From positions 1 to 11,477 of the forward strand of contig DBVZ01000027.1 in assembly GCA_002308255.1 (NCBI GenBank): a stretch of 11,477 nucleotides of DNA. The letters run 5' to 3'. The stretch is from Lachnospiraceae bacterium UBA1251 (GTDB lineage Bacteria > Bacillota > Clostridia > Lachnospirales > Lachnospiraceae). The position numbers were made by a program, and so were the translations under genes. The notes under the pieces were generated by a model. It had not been told where the DNA came from and did not search any database. It worked only from the letters and a program-made list of their open reading frames with translations. This document shows, in pieces, positions 1 to 7,361 of the stretch (position 1 is the stretch's first letter; the number at the start of each line of letters is the position of its first letter).

Positions 1-41
1 TGATCGACTCCGGTTACTACACCGAGGACGAATTCAAATAA
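1..41 (+). CDS. 3' end of a probable sugar-binding lipoprotein of an ABC importer (partial)
   Basis: Only the last 12 codons and the TAA stop (39-41) are inside the window; read in the frame starting at base 3 they give IDSGYYTEDEFK. A C-terminus of this kind (acidic and aromatic, ending in Lys) directly upstream of an MmsA-type ATPase and an MmsB-type permease is what is expected of the ChvE-like periplasmic-binding-protein component of a multiple-monosaccharide importer. That identity is inferred mostly from gene order, because 12 residues carry little information. The gene would supply the extracellular, lipid-anchored sugar receptor for the transporter encoded downstream. Confidence 0.55.
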   Translation, partial: IDSGYYTEDEFK

Positions 42-75
42 GTTCGGTTAAGATTGCTTGACACTTAAGCGGTCG

Positions 76-105
76 TTGGGCAAGGCGGTTTTCCGTCTTG
101 CCCAA
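76..105 (+). promoter_or_regulatory. Intercistronic RNA hairpin between binding protein and ATPase genes
   Basis: Bases 76-88 (TTGGGCAAGGCGG) pair with 93-105 (CCGTCTTGCCCAA) in a 13-bp stem with one G-U pair and a TTTT loop. The bases after it (TGTTACTGATTATTT) are T-rich but not a proper T-run, so it looks like a weak or partial terminator, or a 3'-end stabiliser, more than a full stop. In binding-protein-dependent operons such as malE-malF, a stem-loop at this place is known to keep the binding-protein mRNA at higher level than the membrane genes; the same role is inferred here. Confidence 0.7.
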
Positions 106-157
106 TGTTACTGATTATTTAACACCCGGAAATCTTATAAGGAATGGAGGGGATTTT

Positions 158-1714
158 TTGTCGGATAACATTCTGGAAATGCGTGGGATCATTAAACAAT
201 TCCCCAACGTCAGAGCCCTCGACAATGTCAATCTGGCTGTCAAACGGGGCAGTATCCACGCACTGGTAGGCGAAAACGGTGCCGGCAAATCAACACTGAT
301 GAATGTTCTCAGTGGTCTGTATCCCTACGGCAGCTATGAAGGAGATATTGTATACGAAGGCGAAATATGCAAGTTCTCCAATATTAAAGACAGTGAAAAC
401 AAGGGTATCGTCATTATCCATCAGGAGCTGGCGCTGATTCCCTATATGAGCATCGGTGAAAATATGTTCCTGGGCAACGAGCAGGGAAAATCCTTTGCGA
501 TCGACTGGGAAAAAACACATGCCGAAGCAACCAAATATCTGAAGATCGTTGGTCTGACCGAGTCTTCCAAAACCCTGATCAAAGACATCGGCGTCGGCAA
601 ACAGCAGATGGTGGAAATCGCCAAAGCACTGGCGAAAAAAGCCCGTCTGCTCATCCTGGATGAACCGACTTCCTCATTGAATGAAGAAGATTCCCAGGCG
701 CTGCTGGACCTGCTGCTTGAGTTCAAGAAACAGGGGATGACCTCGATCATTATTTCTCACAAAATCAATGAGGTCTCTTACGTTGCGGACGACATTACCG
801 TTATCCGTGACGGAAAAACAATAGAAACGCTCACAAAGGGCGTTGATGATTTCAGCGAGGACCGTATTATCCGCGGCATGGTCGGACGCGAACTGGAAGA
901 CCGGTTCCCGAAGCGCCACGGTGTAAAAATCGGAGATATCGCGCTGAATATCAAAAACTGGAACGTATACCATCCGATCTATACGGAAAAGAAGATTATT
1001 GATGACGTCTCCTTCTATGTCCGGAAAGGCGAAGTTGTCGGTTTCTCCGGCCTGATGGGAGCAGGACGGACAGAGCTTGCCATGTCGATCTTCGGCAGGA
1101 GTTACGGAACGGGTATTTCCGGAACGATCGAGATCGACGGCAGGGAAGTGAAACTCCATTCACCGCGCCAGGCGATCGATGCAGGCCTCGCATACGTTAC
1201 AGAAGACAGAAAAGGAAACGGCCTGATCCTTTCGAATCCGATCTCCGTCAATACGACCCTCGCCAACCTCAAAGGGGTAACGAAGAGGGGCGTGATCGAC
1301 TATGATAAAGAAATGGCGGTTGCGGAGGAATACAAGAAGAAGCTGCGCACGAAGGCGCCTTCGGTCCTGCAGAATGTGGGTACTCTTTCCGGCGGCAATA
1401 TGCAGAAAGTCCTGCTTGCCAAATGGATGTACGCCGATCCGGATATTCTGATCCTGGACGAGCCGACCCGAGGCATTGACGTCGGTGCTAAATATGAAAT
1501 TTACTGCATCATCAACGATCTGGTGGCGGAAGGAAAGTCCGTTATCATGATCTCCTCGGAGCTTCCGGAGGTTCTGGGCATGAGCGACAGAATCTACGTA
1601 CTCAACGAAGGACGAATTGTCGGTGAGTTCAGTCAGGAAGAAGCAAGCCAGGAAAAGATCATGGCCAGTATCCTCTCGACCGATTTGGCTGCAAAGGAGA
1701 AAAAGCAATCATGA
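158..1714 (+). CDS. mmsA: Multiple-monosaccharide ABC transporter, two-domain ATP-binding protein (MmsA/GguA type)
   Basis: Cytoplasmic ATPase of a CUT2-class sugar importer, two fused ABC domains in 518 residues, the usual length for XylG/MglA/GguA proteins. The first domain has Walker [10 protein letters not shown] (38-46), Q-loop Gln89, a degenerate signature VGKQQ (146-150), Walker B LLILDEP (Asp168, Glu169) and the switch His in ISHK (201). The second has a degenerate Walker [10 protein letters not shown] (298-306, Arg where Lys is usual), a good signature LSGGN (410-414) and Walker B LILDEP (431-436). This asymmetry is normal in the family. The start is a TTG at 158 preceded by GGAGGGG (146-152). 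An in-frame TTG at 98 lies inside the hairpin and has no ribosome site. The gene overlaps the permease by four bases (ATGA), so the two are translationally coupled. Sugar specificity cannot be read from the ATPase. Confidence 0.93.
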   Translation: MSDNILEMRGIIKQFPNVRALDNVNLAVKRGSIHALVGENGAGKSTLMNVLSGLYPYGSYEGDIVYEGEICKFSNIKDSENKGIVIIHQELALIPYMSIGENMFLGNEQGKSFAIDWEKTHAEATKYLKIVGLTESSKTLIKDIGVGKQQMVEIAKALAKKARLLILDEPTSSLNEEDSQALLDLLLEFKKQGMTSIIISHKINEVSYVADDITVIRDGKTIETLTKGVDDFSEDRIIRGMVGRELEDRFPKRHGVKIGDIALNIKNWNVYHPIYTEKKIIDDVSFYVRKGEVVGFSGLMGAGRTELAMSIFGRSYGTGISGTIEIDGREVKLHSPRQAIDAGLAYVTEDRKGNGLILSNPISVNTTLANLKGVTKRGVIDYDKEMAVAEEYKKKLRTKAPSVLQNVGTLSGGNMQKVLLAKWMYADPDILILDEPTRGIDVGAKYEIYCIINDLVAEGKSVIMISSELPEVLGMSDRIYVLNEGRIVGEFSQEEASQEKIMASILSTDLAAKEKKQS

Positions 1715-2880
1715 GTAAAACCAAAGTACTGAGTTTTATACAAAAATATACAATGATCATTGCCCTGGTGCTTGTTACTGCGTTCTTCGTATGGCGCACG
1801 GGCGGCAAGATCCTCCTGCCTCAGAATATTACGAATATCATCTCCCAGAATGCGTACGTGTTCGTTTTAGCAACCGGTATGCTCTGCTGTATCCTGACCG
1901 GCGGCAACATCGATCTTTCCGTCGGCTCGGTCGTCTGCTTTGTAGGAACGATCGGTGCTGTTTTCATGAACAAGGAACTGAACATGTGGCTTGCCGTCAT
2001 CGTCATGCTGGTAGTCGGTCTTCTGATCGGCGCATGGCAGGCATTCTGGATCGCTTATGTCAAAGTACCGCCCTTCATCACCACCCTGTCCGGCATGCTT
2101 GTTTTCCGCGGACTGTCGAACGTCGTGCTGCAGGGTAAAACGATGGCGGTCACGAACGAAAAGTTTGTCAGGATCTTCGGCGGCGGTGCGAACTGCTACG
2201 TTAAGGACTTTTTTAACGGTGAGAGCCTGAACATCTTCTGTCTGGTCGTCGGTATCATCGCATGCCTCGTCTATCTGTTCTTTGCATTCCGGGGCAATAT
2301 CTCCAGAAGAAAAGCCGGTCTCGAAGCGGATCCGCTTTATTCGGTGGCCATTAAAGCCGTGATCATTGTGGCTGTCGGCATGTTCTTTACGATCCGCCTT
2401 GCGCAGTATAAGGGTCTTCCGATGGCTCTGATCTGGGTCGTAGCAATTATTTCCATCTACACCTACATCACTTCCAAGACGACGATCGGACGTCATCTGT
2501 ACGCAGTCGGCGGCAATGAGACTGCTACCAGGCTTTCCGGCATCAACACAAAGAAGATCTTCTTCTTCGCGTATGCCAACATGGGCCTGCTCGCCGGTCT
2601 CGCCGGCATCCTGACGATCGCCCGTCTGACTTCCGCGCAGCCGACTTACGGCCAGAACTACGAAATGGACGCGATCGGTTCCTGCTTCATCGGCGGCGCT
2701 TCGGCTTACGGCGGTGTCGGTACGGTCCCCGGTGTTATCATCGGTGCGCTGCTCATGGGCGTTATCAATATCGGTATGAGTATCATGGGCGTTGATGCGA
2801 ACTATCAGAAGGTCGTCAAAGGTCTTGTCCTTCTGGCAGCAGTTATCTTTGACGTTGTTTCCAAGAAGAAAAACCGCTGA
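1711..2880 (+). CDS. mmsB: Multiple-monosaccharide ABC transporter, permease (MmsB/GguB type)
   Basis: Membrane subunit of the sugar importer, 389 residues with about ten hydrophobic segments. Family marks are [20 protein letters not shown] near residues 55-75 (the BPD_transp_2 motif with GGIDLSVGS-like core), [19 protein letters not shown] in the long cytoplasmic loop that contacts the ATPase, and a glycine-rich [15 protein letters not shown] segment near the C-terminus. The length and the long middle loop (about residues 195-215, rich in Arg and Lys) fit GguB rather than the shorter RbsC. It starts with ATG overlapping the mmsA stop, with AAAGGAGA at 1693-1700 as ribosome site. It is the last gene of the transport operon and is followed by a terminator. 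The transported sugar is unknown. Confidence 0.92.
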   Translation: MSKTKVLSFIQKYTMIIALVLVTAFFVWRTGGKILLPQNITNIISQNAYVFVLATGMLCCILTGGNIDLSVGSVVCFVGTIGAVFMNKELNMWLAVIVMLVVGLLIGAWQAFWIAYVKVPPFITTLSGMLVFRGLSNVVLQGKTMAVTNEKFVRIFGGGANCYVKDFFNGESLNIFCLVVGIIACLVYLFFAFRGNISRRKAGLEADPLYSVAIKAVIIVAVGMFFTIRLAQYKGLPMALIWVVAIISIYTYITSKTTIGRHLYAVGGNETATRLSGINTKKIFFFAYANMGLLAGLAGILTIARLTSAQPTYGQNYEMDAIGSCFIGGASAYGGVGTVPGVIIGALLMGVINIGMSIMGVDANYQKVVKGLVLLAAVIFDVVSKKKNR

Positions 2881-2909
2881 GAAAACAGCTGCTTATGCAC
2901 AAAACACAG

Positions 2910-2940
2910 AAAACCCGGATGGCGGAAGCCTCCGGGTTTT
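2910..2940 (+). terminator. Rho-independent terminator of the sugar-transport operon
   Basis: AAAACCCGGA (2910-2919) pairs perfectly with TCCGGGTTTT (2931-2940). Inside, GGC (2921-2923) pairs with GCC (2928-2930) around a GGAA tetraloop, leaving T2920 bulged. The T-run is the end of the stem and continues CGTTATT. It begins 30 bases after the permease stop and lies just before the next promoter, so it separates the two operons. Confidence 0.9.
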
Positions 2941-2953
2941 CGTTATTCGGACC

Positions 2954-2982
2954 TTGGAAAGAAACAGGAATTCTCCTATAAT
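2954..2982 (+). promoter_or_regulatory. Sigma-A type promoter for the plsY-led gene array
   Basis: The -35 box TTGGAA (2954-2959) and the -10 box TATAAT (2977-2982) are separated by exactly 17 bases. The -10 is perfect and the -35 matches TTGACA in four of six places. It lies just behind the terminator of the previous operon and about 60 bases before the plsY-like start. This is the clearest promoter in the window and probably drives much of the array to about 8558. Confidence 0.8.
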
Positions 2983-3008
2983 AAATAGGGAATACCTGCG
3001 TGATGGCC

Positions 3009-3030
3009 GCCGGACCCGACCGGTTCCGGC
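3009..3030 (+). promoter_or_regulatory. Leader hairpin just before the plsY-like ribosome site
   Basis: GCCGGA (3009-3014) pairs with TCCGGC (3025-3030). With T3024 bulged, two more C-G pairs form around a CGACC loop. The G-rich stretch 3035-3039 that must serve as ribosome site follows five bases later and is only three bases from the ATG, closer than usual. The hairpin could affect ribosome access, but no ligand motif is recognised. Confidence 0.35.
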
Positions 3031-3042
3031 AGATGGGGGATT

Positions 3043-3726
3043 ATGTTTCGACTGATCTGTTTTTTGACAGGGTATCTTTTCGGCAGCATCCTTACCGCAG
3101 AGATCGTGGCACGGACAGCGGTTCACAAGAGTGCTTTTGAGATCGGCAGCGGGAATCCCGGAATGGCAAATATAATGGCTCAGTGCGGCTTTAAGCCCGG
3201 GATCACCGTTCTTGCGGGGGATCTTTTAAAGACTGTTCTTCCCTGTCTGCTCTGCGGATTTCTGATATTTCCGGAGTACAGTAGCCTGGCAGCCGCATGG
3301 GCGGGACTCGGCGCTGTCACAGGACATAATTATCCGGCATGGCACCGGTTCCGGGGAGGGAAAGGCGTCTCTTCGACCTGCGCCGTTCTGTTCTGCATCC
3401 ATCCCCTGTGGGGGACCGCCGCGATGCTTGTCGGCATGCTGGGCGTTTTTATCACGCAGTATCTTCCATACGGAGGTGTTCTGATCCCGCTGGCGTTTAT
3501 TCCGATCGCGTATTTCCGATATAATACGGAAATGACCGGGATCGCGGCTGTTCTGACCGTTATGATGCTGATCCGCCACATTCCCGGTTTCGCCGGGATT
3601 CGGTCGGGAAAAGAGAAAAAGATCGATGTCCCGGGGCTGATCCGGCGAAAATGGTTTTCCGGGAAAAAGGAAGAACAGGAAACGGAAAAGAAAGAAGAGG
3701 AGACACAAAATGATCCTGACAGATAA
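3043..3726 (+). CDS. Divergent PlsY-family glycerol-3-phosphate acyltransferase
   Basis: PlsY is an integral membrane enzyme that moves an acyl group from acyl-phosphate to glycerol-3-phosphate, the first step of phospholipid synthesis in most bacteria. Visible family motifs are GYLFGS (10-15), GSGNPGMAN (35-43) and GHNYPAWHRFRGGKG (94-108), within five or six hydrophobic segments. Three things differ from ordinary PlsY. The motif usually written GSGNxGATNxxR reads GMAN with Ala46 where Arg is expected. The C-terminal RHxxN-type motif reads RHIPG (178-182). A charged tail of about 40 residues, rich in Lys and Glu, makes it 227 residues instead of about 200. It may be a paralogue with a changed substrate, so no gene symbol is given. 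The first codon is ATG at 3043, directly before the first membrane segment. The 3' end overlaps the next gene by 17 bases. Confidence 0.82.
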   Translation: MFRLICFLTGYLFGSILTAEIVARTAVHKSAFEIGSGNPGMANIMAQCGFKPGITVLAGDLLKTVLPCLLCGFLIFPEYSSLAAAWAGLGAVTGHNYPAWHRFRGGKGVSSTCAVLFCIHPLWGTAAMLVGMLGVFITQYLPYGGVLIPLAFIPIAYFRYNTEMTGIAAVLTVMMLIRHIPGFAGIRSGKEKKIDVPGLIRRKWFSGKKEEQETEKKEEETQNDPDR

Positions 3727-4540
3727 GCAAAGACCGTATCCCAGGATCTGTGCCCACCGGGGCTTCAATACGATCGCCCCTGAAAACAGCATGCCAGCCT
3801 TCGGGGCGGCCGTCGCCATGGGGGCGGATGAGATCGAATTTGACCTGTGGTGGACAGCGGACGGTGAGATCGTATCGATCCACGATCCGGTGCTGGACCG
3901 CGTGTCGGACGGGACCGGATATGTCTATGAGCATTCTTACCGGGACCTTCTGCGGTATGATTTCGGAATAAAGACCGCGCCGGAATTTGCCGGACTTCGG
4001 ATCCTCCGGTTCGAAGAGGTCCTTGAGAGACTGGCCTGCCGGACGATCATGAACATTCATTTGAAATCCGCGGCCGAAAAGGAACATCCGGAAGTTACAT
4101 GGGTGCCTCCCGGACATCTCGAGAAGATCGCGGCTCTGATCCGGAAATATCACGCGGAGGAATACTGCTATTTTAAAGTCGGAGAACATGAGATCCTTCA
4201 AAGACTTACGGAGACCGCGCCGGAGATCACCCGGTGCGCAGGCGCCGGCACGGATCCCCATGAAGATTATGCGGAGACAGCCCTGCGGTACGGCTGCGGG
4301 AAAATACAGCTGTTCAAGCCGCACTTTAAATACAATCCGCCGGATTACTTGACGAAAATGATTGAAAAATGTCATCGGAACAACATCCGGGTCAATTATT
4401 TCTGGACCGACGACCCGGAAGAAGCGGTGCGCGTGCTGGAGATGGGAGTGGATACGGTCCTCACGAATGATTATCACCGGGTGGCCGAAGCGGCCGGAAG
4501 ATGGCGAAGGCAGCGGGAGAACGGCAATACAGGAGAATAA
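3710..4540 (+). CDS. Glycerophosphodiester phosphodiesterase family protein (GDPD, TIM barrel)
   Basis: GDPD enzymes split glycerophosphodiesters, the head groups left after phospholipid deacylation, into glycerol-3-phosphate and an alcohol. The 276-residue protein starts almost at the first barrel strand and has no signal peptide, so it is cytoplasmic. Signature residues seen: AHRG (His16, Arg17), PEN (24-26), the metal pair ExD in EIEFDLWW (Glu43, Asp45) and IHDP (His58). Later strands keep NYFWTDDPEEA and DTVLTNDY. One key position is altered: the motif usually read as NIExK, whose Glu is a metal ligand in characterised members, is NIHLK here with His117. The ATG at 3710 lies inside the plsY-like gene with AGAGGAGA ahead of it. 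Next to an acyltransferase that uses glycerol-3-phosphate, recycling of lipid head groups is a fair inference, but the changed ligand leaves the substrate open. Confidence 0.86.
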   Translation: MILTDKQRPYPRICAHRGFNTIAPENSMPAFGAAVAMGADEIEFDLWWTADGEIVSIHDPVLDRVSDGTGYVYEHSYRDLLRYDFGIKTAPEFAGLRILRFEEVLERLACRTIMNIHLKSAAEKEHPEVTWVPPGHLEKIAALIRKYHAEEYCYFKVGEHEILQRLTETAPEITRCAGAGTDPHEDYAETALRYGCGKIQLFKPHFKYNPPDYLTKMIEKCHRNNIRVNYFWTDDPEEAVRVLEMGVDTVLTNDYHRVAEAAGRWRRQRENGNTGE

Positions 4541-4550
4541 CGGAAAGAAG

Positions 4551-5150
4551 ATGAAACAGGAAGAACTGATCGAAATCCTGAAACAGGCGGGCAGATTAAG
4601 GACGACCATGCGGCACTGCTGGCTGGATGCCGGGGAAGGGAAGCGCCGGCGCGAGAGTGTTGCCGAACACAGCTGGCGGCTGGCTCTCATGGCGATGCTG
4701 CTTGACGGGGAGCCGGAGTTCCAGGAGACGGACATGAACAAAGTGATCCGGATGTGCCTCATCCATGATCTCGGCGAGTCGTTTACAGGGGACATTCCCG
4801 TTTTTTTGAAATCGGAAGAAGATGCCGGTTCCGAGATCGATATCTACAGAAAATGGATCCGTCAGTTTCCGGATCCCCAGCGGTCGGAGTGGCTGGAACT
4901 GGTCAGGGAAATGGAAGAGCTGAAAACGCCGGAAGCAAAGACTTATAAAGCGCTGGACAAGCTGGAGGCGCTGATCGCTCACAACGAATCCGATCTTTCC
5001 ACCTGGCTGCCGCTCGAATATGAACTGCAGCTGACTTACGGGCAGGAGAACATGAAGTTCTCGCCTTATTTTACGGAACTGCGGAAACAGGTCGACGCAT
5101 GGACAAAAGAGAAGATCTCGGAGGAAGACCGTTCCGGCGATCCTTGCTGA
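4551..5150 (+). CDS. HD-domain phosphohydrolase of the YfbR/HDDC2 type (nucleotidase-like)
   Basis: A soluble, mostly helical metal hydrolase of 199 residues. The HD ligands are all present: His40 in RESVAEHSWR, His72-Asp73 in IHDLGE (71-76) and Asp136 in ALDKLEAL. The RESVAEHSW and IHDLGE motifs are those of the YfbR / yeast YGK1 / human HDDC2 group, several of which remove phosphate from 5'-deoxynucleoside monophosphates; that activity is inferred here, not proven. ATG 4551 is chosen because the homology begins right after it and AGGAGA sits at 4531-4536 (spacing a little long). An open frame extends upstream to 4362 but overlaps the GDPD gene in another frame. It follows the GDPD stop by ten bases. 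Confidence 0.85.
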   Translation: MKQEELIEILKQAGRLRTTMRHCWLDAGEGKRRRESVAEHSWRLALMAMLLDGEPEFQETDMNKVIRMCLIHDLGESFTGDIPVFLKSEEDAGSEIDIYRKWIRQFPDPQRSEWLELVREMEELKTPEAKTYKALDKLEALIAHNESDLSTWLPLEYELQLTYGQENMKFSPYFTELRKQVDAWTKEKISEEDRSGDPC

Positions 5151-5170
5151 AAAAAAACGGAGGAATCAAT

Positions 5171-5995
5171 ATGGTACCGTTTTCGTCCATTCTGTTTATG
5201 GCAGTCTCGTGCGCGATCGGATTTGGCGTGCCGATCGGCCTGCTGCTCTATCTGCATATTTCCAAAAAAGCGGATCTGCTGCCGTTTTTTGTCGGATGTG
5301 CGGTGATGCTTCTTTTTGCCCTTGTCCTTGAGGCAGCCGTGCACCGGATCGTTCTTGCTTTCTCCGCAGGAGAGGTCATCCGCGGCAATACCTGGCTGTA
5401 CGGATTGTACGGGGGCTTCATGGCGGGCCTCTTTGAGGAGACCGGGAGACTGATCGCCTTTAAGACCGTTTTGAAGAAAAAAAGGGACAAAGATATCAAT
5501 GCCGTCATGTACGGAGCGGGACACGGCGGATTTGAAGCCATTGTATTGCTGGGAATGACAATGATCAACAACATGATCTTCGCCGTTCTCATCAATACCG
5601 GAAATGCGGAAGTACTGACAGGAAAGCTGACAGGGGATGCGCTGGCACAGGTGCAGGATGCCATACAGCAGCTGACAGCTCTGCCTCCGTATCAGTTCCT
5701 GCTGGGCGGCATAGAAAGACTGTCTGCCATCGTTTTGCACATGGCGCTGTCGGTCCTCGTCTGGTTCGCGGCAAAACAGAAGCGAAAGGGATATCTCTTC
5801 GTGATCGCGGTCTTTCTCCATTTCTTTGTGGATGCGGCCACGGTCATCCTGGCAGGTACGGGAGTCTCCGTGATCGCCGTAGAGGCGGCGGTCGCAGCCC
5901 TGTCGGTGCTGTCGGCGGTATATGCCCGGGCCGTATGGAAGAAATGCCGCGCCGCCGGACCGGATGTTTTATGCGGAGAATCTGATCATGAATGA
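5171..5995 (+). CDS. YhfC-family intramembrane metalloprotease-like protein
   Basis: A polytopic membrane protein of 274 residues with about seven hydrophobic segments. Conserved polar residues inside them match the YhfC family, which is distantly related to CPBP (Abi/CAAX-processing) proteases: GGFMAGLFEETGRL with Glu89, Glu90 and Arg93, then GAGHGGFEA with His118 and Glu122, GGIERLSAIVLH (Glu182, Arg183, His190) and LHFFVDA (His217, Asp221). The EExxxR plus two later His pattern is a likely metal site. Proteolysis is a family prediction; no substrate is known. ATG 5171 has a strong ribosome site, GGAGG at 5159-5163. The frame is open further upstream only inside the HD gene. Its end overlaps the CinA-like gene by eight bases. 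Confidence 0.85.
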   Translation: MVPFSSILFMAVSCAIGFGVPIGLLLYLHISKKADLLPFFVGCAVMLLFALVLEAAVHRIVLAFSAGEVIRGNTWLYGLYGGFMAGLFEETGRLIAFKTVLKKKRDKDINAVMYGAGHGGFEAIVLLGMTMINNMIFAVLINTGNAEVLTGKLTGDALAQVQDAIQQLTALPPYQFLLGGIERLSAIVLHMALSVLVWFAAKQKRKGYLFVIAVFLHFFVDAATVILAGTGVSVIAVEAAVAALSVLSAVYARAVWKKCRAAGPDVLCGESDHE

Positions 5996-6512
5996 ACAGG
6001 AAGAAAAAGCAATAAGGCAGCAATACGAAAAACTCACGAAGCTTCTGATCGGACGGCAGCTGACCATTACCACGATGGAGAGCGCGACGGCCGGGCAGAT
6101 CGCCTCGCTGATCACCGACACGGAGGGGTCGTCCGCCGTTCTCAAAGGAGCTTTTGTCACTTACTGCAATGAGGCGAAGATCATGCAGGGGGTCCCTGCC
6201 GAAGTGATCGAAAAATACACGGTGTACTCCGAAGAGACTGCCGCGGCGATGGCGGAAGCCTGCCGCGCCGCGTACCGGGCGGACATCGGAATCGGCGTGA
6301 CCGGGACGATGGGAAATGCCGACCCGGCCAATCCGGAGGCTTCGGTGCCGGGGGAGGTCTATTTCGCGCTGAGTATGGAGAGCGGCACAAGAACGTATCA
6401 TATAAGTATTCCGCCGAAGGAAAACCGGCTGGCTTACAAGCTGGCGGCGGCGGGAGAAGTGGTGAAAAAAGTGTTTGAGGTTTTGGATGGCAATGAAAGC
6501 AGTATTGTTTGA
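5988..6512 (+). CDS. Stand-alone CinA C-terminal domain protein (PncC-like amidohydrolase)
   Basis: The family hydrolyses nicotinamide mononucleotide to nicotinate mononucleotide and ammonia, recycling NAD breakdown products; it occurs alone (PncC) or as the C-terminal half of CinA. The 174-residue protein aligns along its length: TTMESATAG (28-36), DTEGSSAVLKGAFVTYCNEAK (44-64), VYSEETAAAMAE, and VTGTMG (104-109). Ser32, Tyr59 and Lys64 occupy the places of the known catalytic set. Two places are unusual: the loop usually ES-x-TGG is ESATAG, and the usual glycine-rich GIAGPxGG segment is GTMGNADPANPEA, so substrate binding may differ. ATG 5988 follows GGAG (5975-5978) by nine bases and overlaps the YhfC stop. 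Lack of a CinA N-terminal domain means no visible link to competence. Confidence 0.85.
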   Translation: MNEQEEKAIRQQYEKLTKLLIGRQLTITTMESATAGQIASLITDTEGSSAVLKGAFVTYCNEAKIMQGVPAEVIEKYTVYSEETAAAMAEACRAAYRADIGIGVTGTMGNADPANPEASVPGEVYFALSMESGTRTYHISIPPKENRLAYKLAAAGEVVKKVFEVLDGNESSIV

Positions 6513-7194
6513 TCTGGACGGAACGCTGCTCCCGATGGACATGGACGTCTTCGTCAACGGTTATTTCAGGTTCCTCGCGGAGAAAATGATCCCGCACGGT
6601 TACGAACCCGGGGAGCTTATTAAGGCAGTCTGGGGCGGCGTTGCCGCGATGGTGAAAAATGACGGCTCCTGTCTCAATGACGAGGCTTTCTGGAAATACT
6701 TCTGCGGCATTTACGGAGAAGAAGCCCGGCAGGATATCCCTGTTTTCGAAGATTTTTACGCAAATGATTTTCAGAAAGCAAAAATGTTCTGCGGATTTGC
6801 CCCGCAGGCAGCGGAAGTCATCCGTCTCGTAAAAGAAAAAGGACTTCGGCCGGTGCTGGCGACAAATCCCCTGTTTCCCGAAATCGCAACGAGAAGCAGG
6901 ATCTGCTGGGCGGGACTCGAACCGGAAGATTTTGAGCTGTACACGACGTACGAAAATATCGGATACTGCAAGCCGAACCCGGATTACTACCGGGAGATCC
7001 TGCGGCGGATCGGTCTTGCCCCGGAAGAGTGCATGATGGTGGGAAATGACGTCGGGGAGGACATGATCGCGGAAACACTGGGAATGAAAGTCTTCCTGCT
7101 CACGGACTGCCTGATCAACAAGACAGGGGAAGACATCGGAAAATATCCGAACGGAGGATTTGATGAACTTCTGCAGGCGGTCAGGGAGCTGTAA
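6487..7194 (+). CDS. HAD-superfamily hydrolase (probable small-molecule phosphatase)
   Basis: A cytosolic haloacid-dehalogenase-type phosphatase of 235 residues with a helical cap between motifs I and II (type C1, about residues 20-100). Motif I is FDLDGT (nucleophile Asp9, acid Asp11), motif II Thr126 in LATN, motif III Lys162 in CKPNP, motif IV GNDVGED (Asp188, Asp192). The set is complete, so an active Mg-dependent phosphatase is expected. The substrate cannot be told from sequence. Two ATG codons compete, 6487 and 6493; 6487 is chosen because GAGG at 6477-6480 is six bases away. It starts inside the CinA-like gene (26-base overlap), so the two are probably coupled. Its stop codon touches the cyclophilin remnant. 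Confidence 0.85.
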   Translation: MAMKAVLFDLDGTLLPMDMDVFVNGYFRFLAEKMIPHGYEPGELIKAVWGGVAAMVKNDGSCLNDEAFWKYFCGIYGEEARQDIPVFEDFYANDFQKAKMFCGFAPQAAEVIRLVKEKGLRPVLATNPLFPEIATRSRICWAGLEPEDFELYTTYENIGYCKPNPDYYREILRRIGLAPEECMMVGNDVGEDMIAETLGMKVFLLTDCLINKTGEDIGKYPNGGFDELLQAVREL

Positions 7195-7324
7195 CACGCT
7201 CGCGCAGGACGGATTCCATGACGGTCTGACATTCCACCGGATCATGGACGGATTTATGATTCAGAGCGGTGATCCGCTCGGCAGCGGTTCCGAAAGAGGA
7301 GCAGCCTGTTATAACAAGTATTAA
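7193..7324 (+). pseudogene. Fragment of a cyclophilin-type peptidyl-prolyl isomerase gene
   Basis: In the frame starting at 7193 the translation includes [18 protein letters not shown] (from 7199) followed by [13 protein letters not shown]. This is the cyclophilin core, normally [22 protein letters not shown], including the catalytic Arg of FHR and Gln of MIQ. The roughly 40 residues that should come before it are missing, since the fragment begins on the stop codon of the HAD gene. After about 7290 the similarity ends, and the frame stops at TAA 7322-7324. About 32 residues of cyclophilin remain out of some 170-200, so no active isomerase is possible. A deletion that joined the HAD gene to the inside of an isomerase gene is the simplest explanation. 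The intact reading of the fragment suggests a fairly recent event or a chance lack of stops. Confidence 0.75.
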
Positions 7325-7361
7325 AGTGATTGACTGAAACAGAAGCACAAGGAGGGAAAAC

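Noticed and set aside
98..157. Upstream extension of the ATPase gene from a TTG at 98
   Set aside because: The codon lies inside the 3' arm of the hairpin, lacks a ribosome site, and adds 20 residues absent from the family; TTG 158 has a strong GGAGGGG ahead of it.
3560..4795. 411-codon open frame on the minus strand
   Set aside because: It lies antisense to the PlsY-like, GDPD and HD genes, which have clear family motifs. Its translation has no recognisable domain and is rich in Arg, Ser and Phe, as expected of a shadow frame.
7330..7335. TTGACT as a -35 box for the AIM24 gene
   Set aside because: It is only 26 bases before the ATG, so no -10 box at normal spacing could lie upstream of the ribosome site. 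TATAAC at 7310-7315 is a possible -10 but has only a poor -35 partner.
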